Part shown: piece by piece, positions 43,730 to 51,801 of the stretch
How positions within the stretch are numbered: position 1 is the first letter of the stretch
Layout: every line of letters starts with the position of its first letter
From: Bacillus sp. IITD106
GTDB lineage: Bacteria > Bacillota > Bacilli > Bacillales > Bacillaceae_C
Assembly (NCBI RefSeq): GCF_019459225.1
Contig: NZ_JAIAZY010000012.1
Location: forward strand, 1 to 64,000
Length of the DNA stretch: 64,000 nt
Direction of reading: 5' to 3'
Notes under the pieces: generated by a model
Seen by the model: only the letters and a program-made list of their open reading frames with translations
What the model was told of the DNA's origin: nothing
Databases searched by the model: none
Made by a program: the position numbers and the translations under genes

Positions 43730-46195
43730 TTAGTACGTATTGTAAATGCTGCGTACAGATAAGTTCCCTTTAAATTCTTCTAAGCTTATTTCCCTGCTTA
43801 AGCTCGCTTTCTGAACAGTAATTTTCTTTATATCACCAGCCGATAAATCAAAATAGTTATCGCTGAATTTGCAATCAGCATCGGCTAAATCAAGTTCTAC
43901 ATATTTAGCTAGGCCGTCTCTAGCTTCTACTGAAAGAATAAATTGATCTTGCTCATCCTGCACTTCAACTGTGATTTGTGGATCAACGAATTCAAAATGC
44001 TTCGGCTTTACGAATAAGACTACTGCATTTGAGTGGAATTTCCCATCCATGAAAAGTGTCGCTTCAAGGTATGTGTTTCTCATGTTTTCATCTGAAAGTA
44101 CATCTTCAAAAGAAAGCTCGATGCAATTTTCAGCGGAAAGCTTTCCAACCTTCGCTTCTACCGTACCTTCCTTCAAGATGACAGATGTGTTAGTACGGAG
44201 TTTCCATTCAATTCGCCCTTCGATGTCTTCCAGTGAATCATTTGTAACGTGAATGGATGCTGTTTTTCCTTCTTCTTCAATAGATAGCAAGATCGGTGCA
44301 TAAAATTTCTTCGCATAATAGTGAAGAGCCTTCCAGCGTCCGAAGCTATCGATGCTTGACCATGAAGCGACTGGCCAGCAGTCATTTAATTGCCAATATA
44401 ACGACCCCATGCAGCGTCCACGGTTGCGGCGCCAATGCTCAACTCCGTATTTAATCGCTTCTGCTTGTAAAAGCTGCGAAGTAAACAGCAGTGAATCAAA
44501 GTCTTTCGGGTATAGGAAGTTCTCTGACAAATAAAAAAGAATTTTTCCATTCGCTCCTGCATTTTTCTGATGCGTCTCCATAACTCGTGAGAAAATATTC
44601 CGATCCTCAGGAATCGTAAAAGTTTCTACCGATTTTAATGAAGGGAATGACTGGAACCCAAATTCAGAACAGAAACGGAAAAAGTATTTACGATATTCTG
44701 TAAAAGGCTTTAAGCCGTGCCACACTTCCCAATAATGCATGTCTCCACGATTCGGATCGCGCGGTTGGTCAAAACCCCCGCCTGATGTCGGTGAAGATGG
44801 CCAATAAAATGTTTGTGGATCCAGCTCCTTCATCATTTCAGGGATAATGTATTCAAACAACTTGATGTAATCTGTTTTCCGCATTGGATCTTGCGGCCAG
44901 CCCCAATGTACCCAGCCTTCTTCCGTTTCATTATTTCCGCACCAAATCCCAAGACTCGCATGATGGCGAAGACGCTTCACGTTGTCTGCAACTTCTTTTT
45001 TAATTGTATCTAAAAATTCATCTGTCAGTTTATACACACTGCAGGCAAACATGAAGTCCTGCCAAACAATGAGACCGAGACGATCACAAAGATCATAGAA
45101 ATAATCTTCCGGATAATGGCCGCCGCCCCAAATTCGGACCATATTAAAATTCGCTTCAACACTATCTTTTAAAAGTCGTTCCGTTTTCTCTACGGAATTT
45201 CTTGCGAGCAAGTTATCCTCCGGAATATAGTTCGCCCCCATTCCAAAGATTGAAAGGCCATTTACGTAAAATTCAAACGATCTTCCAAACTCATCAGGAA
45301 CAGATTTCACTTCAATTGTACGGAGGCCGATGTTGTAGTCTTTTGTATCAAGCTTGGAACCACCCACATCGATCAAAGAAACTTCAACTTCATATAATGG
45401 CTGTTTTCCGTATCCGTTTGGCCACCATAATTCAGGGTTTTCTACATTGAAAGTGACGATTTCTTGTGAAGCTGAAACAGGGATCGTTTTGACTTCGACC
45501 TCGCCAGCAGGGCTTTTCAACGATACTTCAAGTTGAACACCTTCCTGACTGTTTAAGTTTTCAACTTTTACACGTACATCAATCTGCACTTCATTTTCCT
45601 TATGAGCTTGTGTTATGTACACATCTTCAAGTTTTGCAGAACTCCAAGCCTGGATCGAAATATTTCTCCAAATACCCATGTCCGGAATTTGTGGACCCCA
45701 GTCCCAGCCGAACATATAATGAGCTTTTCTTAAGTACGGATATCCAGCAACTGCATCGCCAACCCCAGCAAGCGGGTCTTCATTTTGCAAAGCACGAATA
45801 TACTTAGTAGGAGAATTGAATTTTACTGTAATATCATTTTCGCCTTTTTGTAATAAAGATTTTACATCCATTTCATAAATACGGTGCATATTATTTGTCT
45901 TTTCGACGAGTTCACCATTAACGGAAACTTCCGCTAGTGTGTCGAGTCCTTCACAAATAAGAAGGATTTTATCCTGCTTCAAAAACTCTTCATCTACCGA
46001 AAACGTTCGTGAGTATACATAATCGTTTTCCGCAATTTCAAGCCCAATTTTTTCATTATCTCGATAAAAAGGATCTTCAATTTTTCCATGCTGTAATAAA
46101 TCATTCATGACAGAGCCTGGTACTTGAACATCAAGCCATTCGTCTACTCCAGCTTCTTGCATTTTCCATTGTCCGTTTAAATCAACTTTTAACAT
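43730..46195 (-). CDS. GH2 glycoside hydrolase, beta-mannosidase type
   Basis: The 821-residue protein has the GH2 order: jelly-roll sugar-binding domain (1-180, with AHYMFGWDWGPQIPDMGIWR), immunoglobulin-like domain (180-300) and a TIM barrel with the acid/base in GIWCGNNETEEGW near residue 400 and the nucleophile Glu in FCSEFGFQSFP near 500. GWDWGP and the NNE motif are typical of beta-mannosidases. No signal peptide is seen, so it acts on imported oligosaccharides. The ATG at 46193-46195 follows AAGGAGTGGACAAA. The SGNH esterase gene precedes it by about 30 nt. Confidence 0.88.
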   Translation of the reverse strand: MLKVDLNGQWKMQEAGVDEWLDVQVPGSVMNDLLQHGKIEDPFYRDNEKIGLEIAENDYVYSRTFSVDEEFLKQDKILLICEGLDTLAEVSVNGELVEKTNNMHRIYEMDVKSLLQKGENDITVKFNSPTKYIRALQNEDPLAGVGDAVAGYPYLRKAHYMFGWDWGPQIPDMGIWRNISIQAWSSAKLEDVYITQAHKENEVQIDVRVKVENLNSQEGVQLEVSLKSPAGEVEVKTIPVSASQEIVTFNVENPELWWPNGYGKQPLYEVEVSLIDVGGSKLDTKDYNIGLRTIEVKSVPDEFGRSFEFYVNGLSIFGMGANYIPEDNLLARNSVEKTERLLKDSVEANFNMVRIWGGGHYPEDYFYDLCDRLGLIVWQDFMFACSVYKLTDEFLDTIKKEVADNVKRLRHHASLGIWCGNNETEEGWVHWGWPQDPMRKTDYIKLFEYIIPEMMKELDPQTFYWPSSPTSGGGFDQPRDPNRGDMHYWEVWHGLKPFTEYRKYFFRFCSEFGFQSFPSLKSVETFTIPEDRNIFSRVMETHQKNAGANGKILFYLSENFLYPKDFDSLLFTSQLLQAEAIKYGVEHWRRNRGRCMGSLYWQLNDCWPVASWSSIDSFGRWKALHYYAKKFYAPILLSIEEEGKTASIHVTNDSLEDIEGRIEWKLRTNTSVILKEGTVEAKVGKLSAENCIELSFEDVLSDENMRNTYLEATLFMDGKFHSNAVVLFVKPKHFEFVDPQITVEVQDEQDQFILSVEARDGLAKYVELDLADADCKFSDNYFDLSAGDIKKITVQKASLSREISLEEFKGNLSVRSIYNTY

Positions 46196-46225
46196 TTTGT
46201 CCACTCCTTGAAGTTATATTGCCAT

Positions 46226-46840
46226 TTATTTTAGTAAACTTTCACAAGCTTGAAGCCATGATCTTGCCATCAGCATATTACCCGCTGAATTCATATGAAC
46301 GCCATCGGTCGTTAGCTTGTATGTAGTGCCTGATTTTAAATAATTGATAAAATCTTGATGGGTTGGAACGAGAATCGCATCGAACTTTTTAGCTAACTTT
46401 CGCACGATTTCAACATATGGGACAAGCTTTTGATTTCCTTCAGAATTTACATCTTCTTCAATGACAGTTGGTTCCATCAAAATCAATTGTCCGTTTGTTT
46501 TTTCTAAAAGTCCGGTCAAAATTTCTTCAAACTGATCCGGATACACTTGTACCATATGTGGGTTATCGAGCTGACGCCATACGTCGTTTATTCCAATAGA
46601 AACGGATACATAATCAGGATTTAAAGAAAGAACATCTTTTTCCCATCTGTCTTGTAAATCTGTTGCACGGTTGCCGCCAATTCCTTTGTTGATAATTTCC
46701 AGATCTTTGCTAGGAAAAGCAGTCTTTAAATAATCATGGATAATTCGTACGTATCCAATTCCAAGGCCTTCAGGATCTTCATTTCTGCCCCATTCTGTAA
46801 TACTGTCGCCTATAAATAAAATTTGCGCTTTATCTTTCAT
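46226..46840 (-). CDS. SGNH/GDSL hydrolase, likely carbohydrate acetylesterase
   Basis: The 204-residue protein has block I ILFIGDSITEWGR (catalytic Ser), the Gly in GIGGNRATD, block III SIGINDVWRQL (Asn) and block V DGVHMNSAG (Asp, His). There is no signal peptide, so it is cytoplasmic. With beta-mannosidase and alpha-galactosidase genes around it, removal of acetyl groups from imported mannan oligosaccharides is a reasonable inference. It is the first gene of the pair with the GH2 gene and is divergent from the alpha-galactosidase gene. Confidence 0.86.
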   Translation of the reverse strand: MKDKAQILFIGDSITEWGRNEDPEGLGIGYVRIIHDYLKTAFPSKDLEIINKGIGGNRATDLQDRWEKDVLSLNPDYVSVSIGINDVWRQLDNPHMVQVYPDQFEEILTGLLEKTNGQLILMEPTVIEEDVNSEGNQKLVPYVEIVRKLAKKFDAILVPTHQDFINYLKSGTTYKLTTDGVHMNSAGNMLMARSWLQACESLLK

Positions 46841-46911
46841 GTTCTTCCTCCTTCACTAATTTTCCTCCGTTAGCTTTTGAAAAAATTTGTTTAGTAATAT
46901 ATAATAAATCA

Positions 46912-46931
46912 TAACTTAATCGTTAACTTTA
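46912..46931. promoter_or_regulatory. Candidate LacI-type operator in the esterase/alpha-galactosidase divergent region
   Basis: TAACTTAATCGTTAACTTTA has a central CG with TTAATCGTTAA as its core, similar to the TTATCGATAA palindrome upstream of lacI. Its position between two divergent operons fits joint control. The outer arms are imperfect. Confidence 0.5.
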
Positions 46932-47021
46932 AGCAATTTGTTTTTAGTAGTTTTAAGTACTTTAAAACATGACTTACTGCACGCGTTCATGTTGCCATCA
47001 TACATAAAAGGAGCAGTAAAA

Positions 47022-49187
47022 ATGACAATCTATCACGAAAAACAATCAAACATCTTCCATCTTCAATCGAAAAATATGAGTTACATCATTCAAATCGTGA
47101 ACGGGACTCCCGCGCATGCGTACTGGGGAAAAAAATTGCGTCACGAATCAAGCTTGGAGCAATTTATCGCACCACGTTGGGAAGAAAGACATAATAGTCT
47201 CCCACTTGATGGGCTTCCACAAGAATATCCGCAATATGGAACGGGTGACTTTAGAAGCCCGGCGTATCATGTTCAGCTCGCTGATGGCAGTAGGATAACG
47301 GAGCTTAAGTATAAAAACCATCGAATCTTAAAAGGAAAACCGAAGTTAGAAGGGCTTCCAGCTGTATACGGTGAGGATGAAAATGAAGCTGAGACACTTG
47401 AGCTAGAATTGCACGATGAATTTAGTGGTTTAATAGTTTACTTAAGCTACACGGTTTTTACCGATCATAACGCCATTACAAGGTCAGTAAAATTTATTCA
47501 CAACGGGAAAGAGCCTTTAGAAATTTGGCGTGCGCTTAGCACTTCAGTTGATTTCCACGATTCGGATTTTGACATCATGTATCTTTCCGGAGCTTGGGCA
47601 AGAGAGGCGCAAGTTCGGAGAAGAGCTCTATTACCGGGTTTAACCGCTATCGATAGTAAACGCGGCGTCAGCAGTCATCAGCATAATCCATTCATTGCGA
47701 TTATGCGCCCTGAAGCAGACGAAGACCACGGCGATGTTTATGGGTTTAGCTTAGTGTATAGTGGAAGTTTCTTTGCGGGTGCTGAAGTCGATCAATACTT
47801 CAATACAAGAGTGTCCATTGGCATTAATCCATTCGATTTTGGATGGACGCTTAATCCGGGAGAGAGCTTCCAAACACCAGAAGCGGTTATGGTTTATTCC
47901 GGAGAAGGGATTGGAGGAATGTCGAGAACGTATCATAAATTGTACCGTACACGACTAGCACGAGGGCAATTCCGTGATAAGGAACGTCCGATTCTCGTTA
48001 ATAATTGGGAGGCGACTTATTTCAATTTTGACGCTAAAAAAATTGAATCGATTGCCAAAGCAGGAGCCGAGCTTGGAATCGAGCTTTTCGTCTTGGATGA
48101 TGGCTGGTTTGGTAAAAGAGATGACGATACAACATCACTCGGCGACTGGTATGAAGATCGTCGCAAACTGCCAAATGGTCTTGAAGATTTAGCTGAGCGC
48201 GTCAAAGCAACTGGCCTACAATTTGGTTTGTGGGTCGAGCCTGAGATGGTTTCTCCAGAAAGTGAACTTTATAAAAAGCATCCTGATTGGTGTATTCATG
48301 TTGAAGGAAGACGGAGAACCTTGCAGCGGACGCAAAGTGTGCTCGATTTTTCTAGAAAAGAAGTGCGGGATTATATATTTGACGCGTTGAGTGACATCTT
48401 CACAAGAGTCCCTATTTCCTATATTAAATGGGATATGAATCGTTATTTGACGGAAATTGGATCAGCCGATTGGCCAGCTAGCCGTCAGACAGAAATAGCT
48501 CATCGGTATGTGCTTGGATTATATGAATTGCTCGAGCGAATCACAACAAAATTCCCACATATTTTATTCGAAAGCTGTTCAAGTGGCGGCGGTCGTTTCG
48601 ACCCTGGTATGCTTTACTATATGCCGCAAACATGGACGAGTGATACGACGGATGCGATTGAACGGTTAAAAATCCAATACGGAACAAGTCTTGTTTACCC
48701 AATTAGTTCCATTGGGGCGCATGTTTCTTCTGTACCTAACCACCAAGTAGGCAGAATGACCTCACTTACAACTCGTGGAGACGTTGCTATGTCAGGAAAT
48801 TTTGGGTACGAAATGGATTTACGAAATTTTACGGATGAAGAAAAAGAAATCGCAAAACAGCAAATCGCTTTGTACAAAGAAATTCGACCACTCGTACAAC
48901 AAGGAGATTTTTATCGTTTAAAAAGTCCTTTTAAAGGAAATGAGGCGGCGTGGATGTTCGTTTCTGAAGATAAACGCGAAGCATTAATCTTTTATTTTAA
49001 AGTATTAGCGGAGCCGCAAATGTTAAATAAACGTCTTATTTTAAAAGGATTGAATCCTGATTTTAACTATGTTTCCGAACGAGATGGAATAGTATACGGC
49101 GGAGACCAGCTGCTTGCGGGCGGCATTTATGTGCCAAAAATCCATGGGGACTATGCGAGTACATGGTTTAAATTACGAGCTCAATAA
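47022..49187 (+). CDS. Alpha-galactosidase, GH36
   Basis: The 721-residue protein has the GH36 order: N-terminal beta-sandwich, then the barrel with FVLDDGWFGKRDDDTTSLGD (about 357-376), the nucleophile Asp in YIKWDMNRYL (about 475) and the acid/base Asp in TWTSDTTDAIERLKIQYG after FESCSSGGGRFDPGMLYYMP. It releases alpha-1,6-galactose from galactomannan, raffinose or melibiose-type sugars. No signal peptide is seen. The ATG at 47022-47024 follows AAAAGGAGCAG; 28 upstream codons in frame lack a site. Confidence 0.94.
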   Translation: MTIYHEKQSNIFHLQSKNMSYIIQIVNGTPAHAYWGKKLRHESSLEQFIAPRWEERHNSLPLDGLPQEYPQYGTGDFRSPAYHVQLADGSRITELKYKNHRILKGKPKLEGLPAVYGEDENEAETLELELHDEFSGLIVYLSYTVFTDHNAITRSVKFIHNGKEPLEIWRALSTSVDFHDSDFDIMYLSGAWAREAQVRRRALLPGLTAIDSKRGVSSHQHNPFIAIMRPEADEDHGDVYGFSLVYSGSFFAGAEVDQYFNTRVSIGINPFDFGWTLNPGESFQTPEAVMVYSGEGIGGMSRTYHKLYRTRLARGQFRDKERPILVNNWEATYFNFDAKKIESIAKAGAELGIELFVLDDGWFGKRDDDTTSLGDWYEDRRKLPNGLEDLAERVKATGLQFGLWVEPEMVSPESELYKKHPDWCIHVEGRRRTLQRTQSVLDFSRKEVRDYIFDALSDIFTRVPISYIKWDMNRYLTEIGSADWPASRQTEIAHRYVLGLYELLERITTKFPHILFESCSSGGGRFDPGMLYYMPQTWTSDTTDAIERLKIQYGTSLVYPISSIGAHVSSVPNHQVGRMTSLTTRGDVAMSGNFGYEMDLRNFTDEEKEIAKQQIALYKEIRPLVQQGDFYRLKSPFKGNEAAWMFVSEDKREALIFYFKVLAEPQMLNKRLILKGLNPDFNYVSERDGIVYGGDQLLAGGIYVPKIHGDYASTWFKLRAQ

Positions 49188-49198
49188 TAATAGCAAAA

Positions 49199-49236
49199 AA
49201 GAGAGAGGGCAACAGGCAGCCTCTCTCTCATTTTTT
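49199..49236. terminator. Bidirectional terminator between the alpha-galactosidase and lacI genes
   Basis: GAGAGAGG and CCTCTCTC form a perfect stem with A-rich sequence before and ATTTTTTC after on the plus strand. It lies between the two convergent genes and overlaps the last codons of lacI. Confidence 0.85.
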
Positions 49237-50241
49237 CTTTATGTTTTTCACAGAATCCCTATACACGATATTTCCTTTTATTTGGATCCTACCATGCTTT
49301 TTATCCTTGTCACGAATTTTTTCTTGAATAAATCCAATAGCCGTTCGGGACATTTCTTCAATATTGACTTCTACCGTTGTAAGCCCGGGTTCTGTAATAG
49401 TTGCGTAAATATCATTATCAAATCCGACAACAGAAAAATCTTCCGGAACACGATAGCCCAAATCTTTTAATTTGGTGATTAAAAGATGAGCGACCTGGTC
49501 GCAATTGCATACAAACGCGGTAGGAAGTTCCTCAGGGAGGTCAATCTCAATATACTTTCCATTTTCATCACGATCGCTCAAAATATATTGTTCGTTTAGT
49601 TTTATATGATGTTCAAGCAAAGACTTGTAATAGCCGAGAAATCGATCTTGAATACTGCTCGTAGAATATATATTCCCTACATACGCAATTTTTTCATGAC
49701 CGTTTCGAATTAAGTAATTGGTGATATCGTACGCTCCGTAAAAATTGTCAGTAATGACAGCATCCATATTCGCCTCTTCGTCGTAGAAATCCATGAATAC
49801 AGTTGGAAGCTCGACCGATTGCAATTTTTTAATATAAGGCTTTTTGATTTGCCCAAGAATAATAAAACCATCAACTTTTTGCTCCTGGTAAATCCTTGGG
49901 AGTTTTAATTCGTCCTCATCTTCTGAACGTAATATATGCAGAATGCCATAATACCCTTGCTCTTCTAATACTTTTGAAATCGATTGATAAAAATTCAAGT
50001 AAAAAGATTGGAGCATACCTGTGAATCGCTCAGGAATAATAACGCCAATATTGAAGGAAAGCCCGTCCTTCATTGATCTCGCTGCTGTATTAAAGCGATA
50101 ACCCATTTCTTCTGCCAATCGCTTTATTTTTTCCTTTAATTCATCGCTGACACCTTCTTTATCATTAAGTGCTTTCGAAACCGTCACACTGGTGACTCCG
50201 ATCTTTTCAGCGATATCCTTCATCGTTACATTATTTTTCAT
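49228..50241 (-). CDS. LacI family transcriptional regulator
   Basis: The 337-residue protein has the LacI helix-turn-helix VTMKDIAEKIGVTSVTVSKA at residues 4-23 and a periplasmic-binding-like effector domain ending with a conserved SVVGFDNDIYATITEPGLTT. It is convergent with the alpha-galactosidase gene. A perfect 20-bp dyad lies 32 nt upstream of its start, and related sites lie near the glycosidase genes and the ABC binding-protein gene, so autoregulation and control of galactomannan genes are plausible. Confidence 0.9.
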   Translation of the reverse strand: MKNNVTMKDIAEKIGVTSVTVSKALNDKEGVSDELKEKIKRLAEEMGYRFNTAARSMKDGLSFNIGVIIPERFTGMLQSFYLNFYQSISKVLEEQGYYGILHILRSEDEDELKLPRIYQEQKVDGFIILGQIKKPYIKKLQSVELPTVFMDFYDEEANMDAVITDNFYGAYDITNYLIRNGHEKIAYVGNIYSTSSIQDRFLGYYKSLLEHHIKLNEQYILSDRDENGKYIEIDLPEELPTAFVCNCDQVAHLLITKLKDLGYRVPEDFSVVGFDNDIYATITEPGLTTVEVNIEEMSRTAIGFIQEKIRDKDKKHGRIQIKGNIVYRDSVKNIKKK

Positions 50242-50272
50242 CTAAATCCCTCACATGCTCATCTTGCAGTCG

Positions 50273-50292
50273 TTAATTTATCGATAACTTAA
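50273..50292. promoter_or_regulatory. LacI-type operator upstream of lacI
   Basis: TTAA-N-TTATCGATAA-N-TTAA is a perfect dyad over 20 bp, with central CG as for LacI-family operators. It lies 32 nt before the start codon, where it could block transcription. Confidence 0.6.
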
Positions 50293-50390
50293 TATTTATA
50301 TTACTTCTTGAGGGTAGGAAAGTCAAAGAGTCGATTGGGGTGGATTAAAACTCTATTATTTTCATATTGCATCGTAAATTATGGATTAAA

Positions 50391-50843
50391 TATCGAAGAA
50401 ACTATGTAATTTTCTGTTTTATCAGGAATTTTTCATTAATTATCGACGAAAATCTGGTATTCCCTGTTTTCATCGATAATTACACATTAATTATCGACGA
50501 AACTCTGGCACTTTCTCTTGTCATCGAGAATTACGTATTAATTATCGACGAAACTATAGCATTCTCTCTTTTCATCGAGAATTACGCATTAATTATCGAC
50601 GAAACTCTGGCACTTTCTCTTTTCATCGAGAATTACGCATTAATTATCGACGAAACTCTGGCATTCTCTTTTTTCATCGAGAATTACGCATTAATTATCG
50701 ACGAAACTATAGCATTTTCTCTTTTCATCGAGAATTACGCATTAATTATCGACGAAACTCCGCCATTCTCTGTTTTCATCGAGAATTAATCACTAATTAT
50801 CGATGAAGCTCCGCCATTTTCTGTTTTCATCGGTAATTACGAA
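50391..50843. repeat. Minisatellite C: about nine tandem copies of a 51-nt unit
   Basis: Units share TTCATCGAGAATTA, CGCATTAATTATCGACGAAA and a variable CTCTGGCACTTTCTC. TTCATCGAGAATTA and TAATTATCGACGAA form a dyad in each unit. The array lies between lacI and the terminator of the ABC operon. One frame stays open for 140 codons because of the period, but no ribosome site or known domain is seen. No gene was recognised in the 600-nt gap. Confidence 0.9.
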
Positions 50844-50855
50844 ACAAGGTAAAAC

Positions 50856-50883
50856 GACCATCCCGTTTCAAAGCGGGATGGTC
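50856..50883 (-). terminator. Terminator of the ABC export operon
   Basis: GACCATCCCG and CGGGATGGTC form a perfect 10-bp stem with an 8-nt loop. On the minus strand GTTTTACC follows. Confidence 0.8.
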
Positions 50884-50901
50884 ATTTTCAATACTCAAAA
50901 T

Positions 50902-51801
50902 TTATACGACTTTTGATTTTACTTCGTTTGGATTGACGATGACAATTTTTCCGTCTTCGAGTTCCATTCTTACTTTATTCGTTTCGGAAATTCCGATGGC
51001 TTCCAAGTAGCTTTCCGGAACTTGGATTCTTCTTGCGCTATCGAGAACTGCCAATTCTACGTGTGTATCTTCTTCTATACCGTCGTCACTGCTTTCGTTC
51101 TCGTCATTTTGTATATAGTAGGATTTACGCAGGATTTCACTAGATGTTTTACCATCGCGAATGGCGACGACGCGGTCCATTTTTCTCGTGAGCTGTGTGT
51201 CATGGGTAACGATGACGATTGTGACGCCAAGTTCTCTGTTTAAATTACGGAAAACATCTAGGATGATATCGGCGGTCTTCACGTCAACGCTTCCCGTCGG
51301 TTCGTCCGCCAACACTAATTTTGGATCATTCGCAAGGGAGATGGCGATGGCTACCCTTTGCTGCTCACCACCTGAAAGCGCGCTTAATCGATTATTCAGG
51401 CGATGTCCCATTCCGACCATTTCCAGTAATTCCTTCGCACGTTCGCGTCTATGACGACCTTTAATTAACATTGGCAATTCTACATTTTCAATCGCCGTTA
51501 AATAAGGAATCAAGTTACGAGCGTTATTTTGCCAAACAAATCCTACTGTTTCAAGCTTATATTTTACCAGATCTTTATCGGATAAACGAAGCAGATCCTT
51601 GCCGCCAACAATGAGCTTACCAGCAGTCGGTCGGTCCAATCCACCGAGCATATTTAATAATGTAGATTTTCCACTACCACTGCTCCCGATGATTCCCATC
51701 ATTTCGCCTTGCTCTACTTTAAGATCCAGACCTTGCAGTGCAATAACTTCATGATCATCATCAATCTTATAGATTTTCATTAAATTTTGGCAATCGATCA
51801 T
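50902..51801 (-). CDS. ABC transporter ATPase (MacB/LolD-like) with C-terminal AbrB-like domain
   Basis: The first 225 residues form a complete ATPase: Walker A GIIGSSGSGKSTLLNMLG (about 36-53), signature LSGGEQQRVAIAISLA, Walker B KLVLADEPTG and the His switch IVIVTHD. After an acidic linker (DENESSDDGIEEDTH) the last 45 residues read RRIQVPESYLEAIGISETNK, VRMELEDGKIVIVNP, which match the SpoVT/AbrB swapped-hairpin pattern. Such a fusion is unusual for this family and suggests dimerisation or DNA/regulator contact. The start overlaps the stop of the FtsX-like gene. A terminator follows. Confidence 0.85.
   Translation of the reverse strand: MIDCQNLMKIYKIDDDHEVIALQGLDLKVEQGEMMGIIGSSGSGKSTLLNMLGGLDRPTAGKLIVGGKDLLRLSDKDLVKYKLETVGFVWQNNARNLIPYLTAIENVELPMLIKGRHRRERAKELLEMVGMGHRLNNRLSALSGGEQQRVAIAISLANDPKLVLADEPTGSVDVKTADIILDVFRNLNRELGVTIVIVTHDTQLTRKMDRVVAIRDGKTSSEILRKSYYIQNDENESSDDGIEEDTHVELAVLDSARRIQVPESYLEAIGISETNKVRMELEDGKIVIVNPNEVKSKVV

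Noticed and set aside
50367-50789. A 140-residue repeat protein (FIENYALIIDET repeats)
   Set aside because: The open frame is a by-product of a 51-nt period. No ribosome binding site or domain is seen, and the sister array B breaks its frame with one-base insertions.
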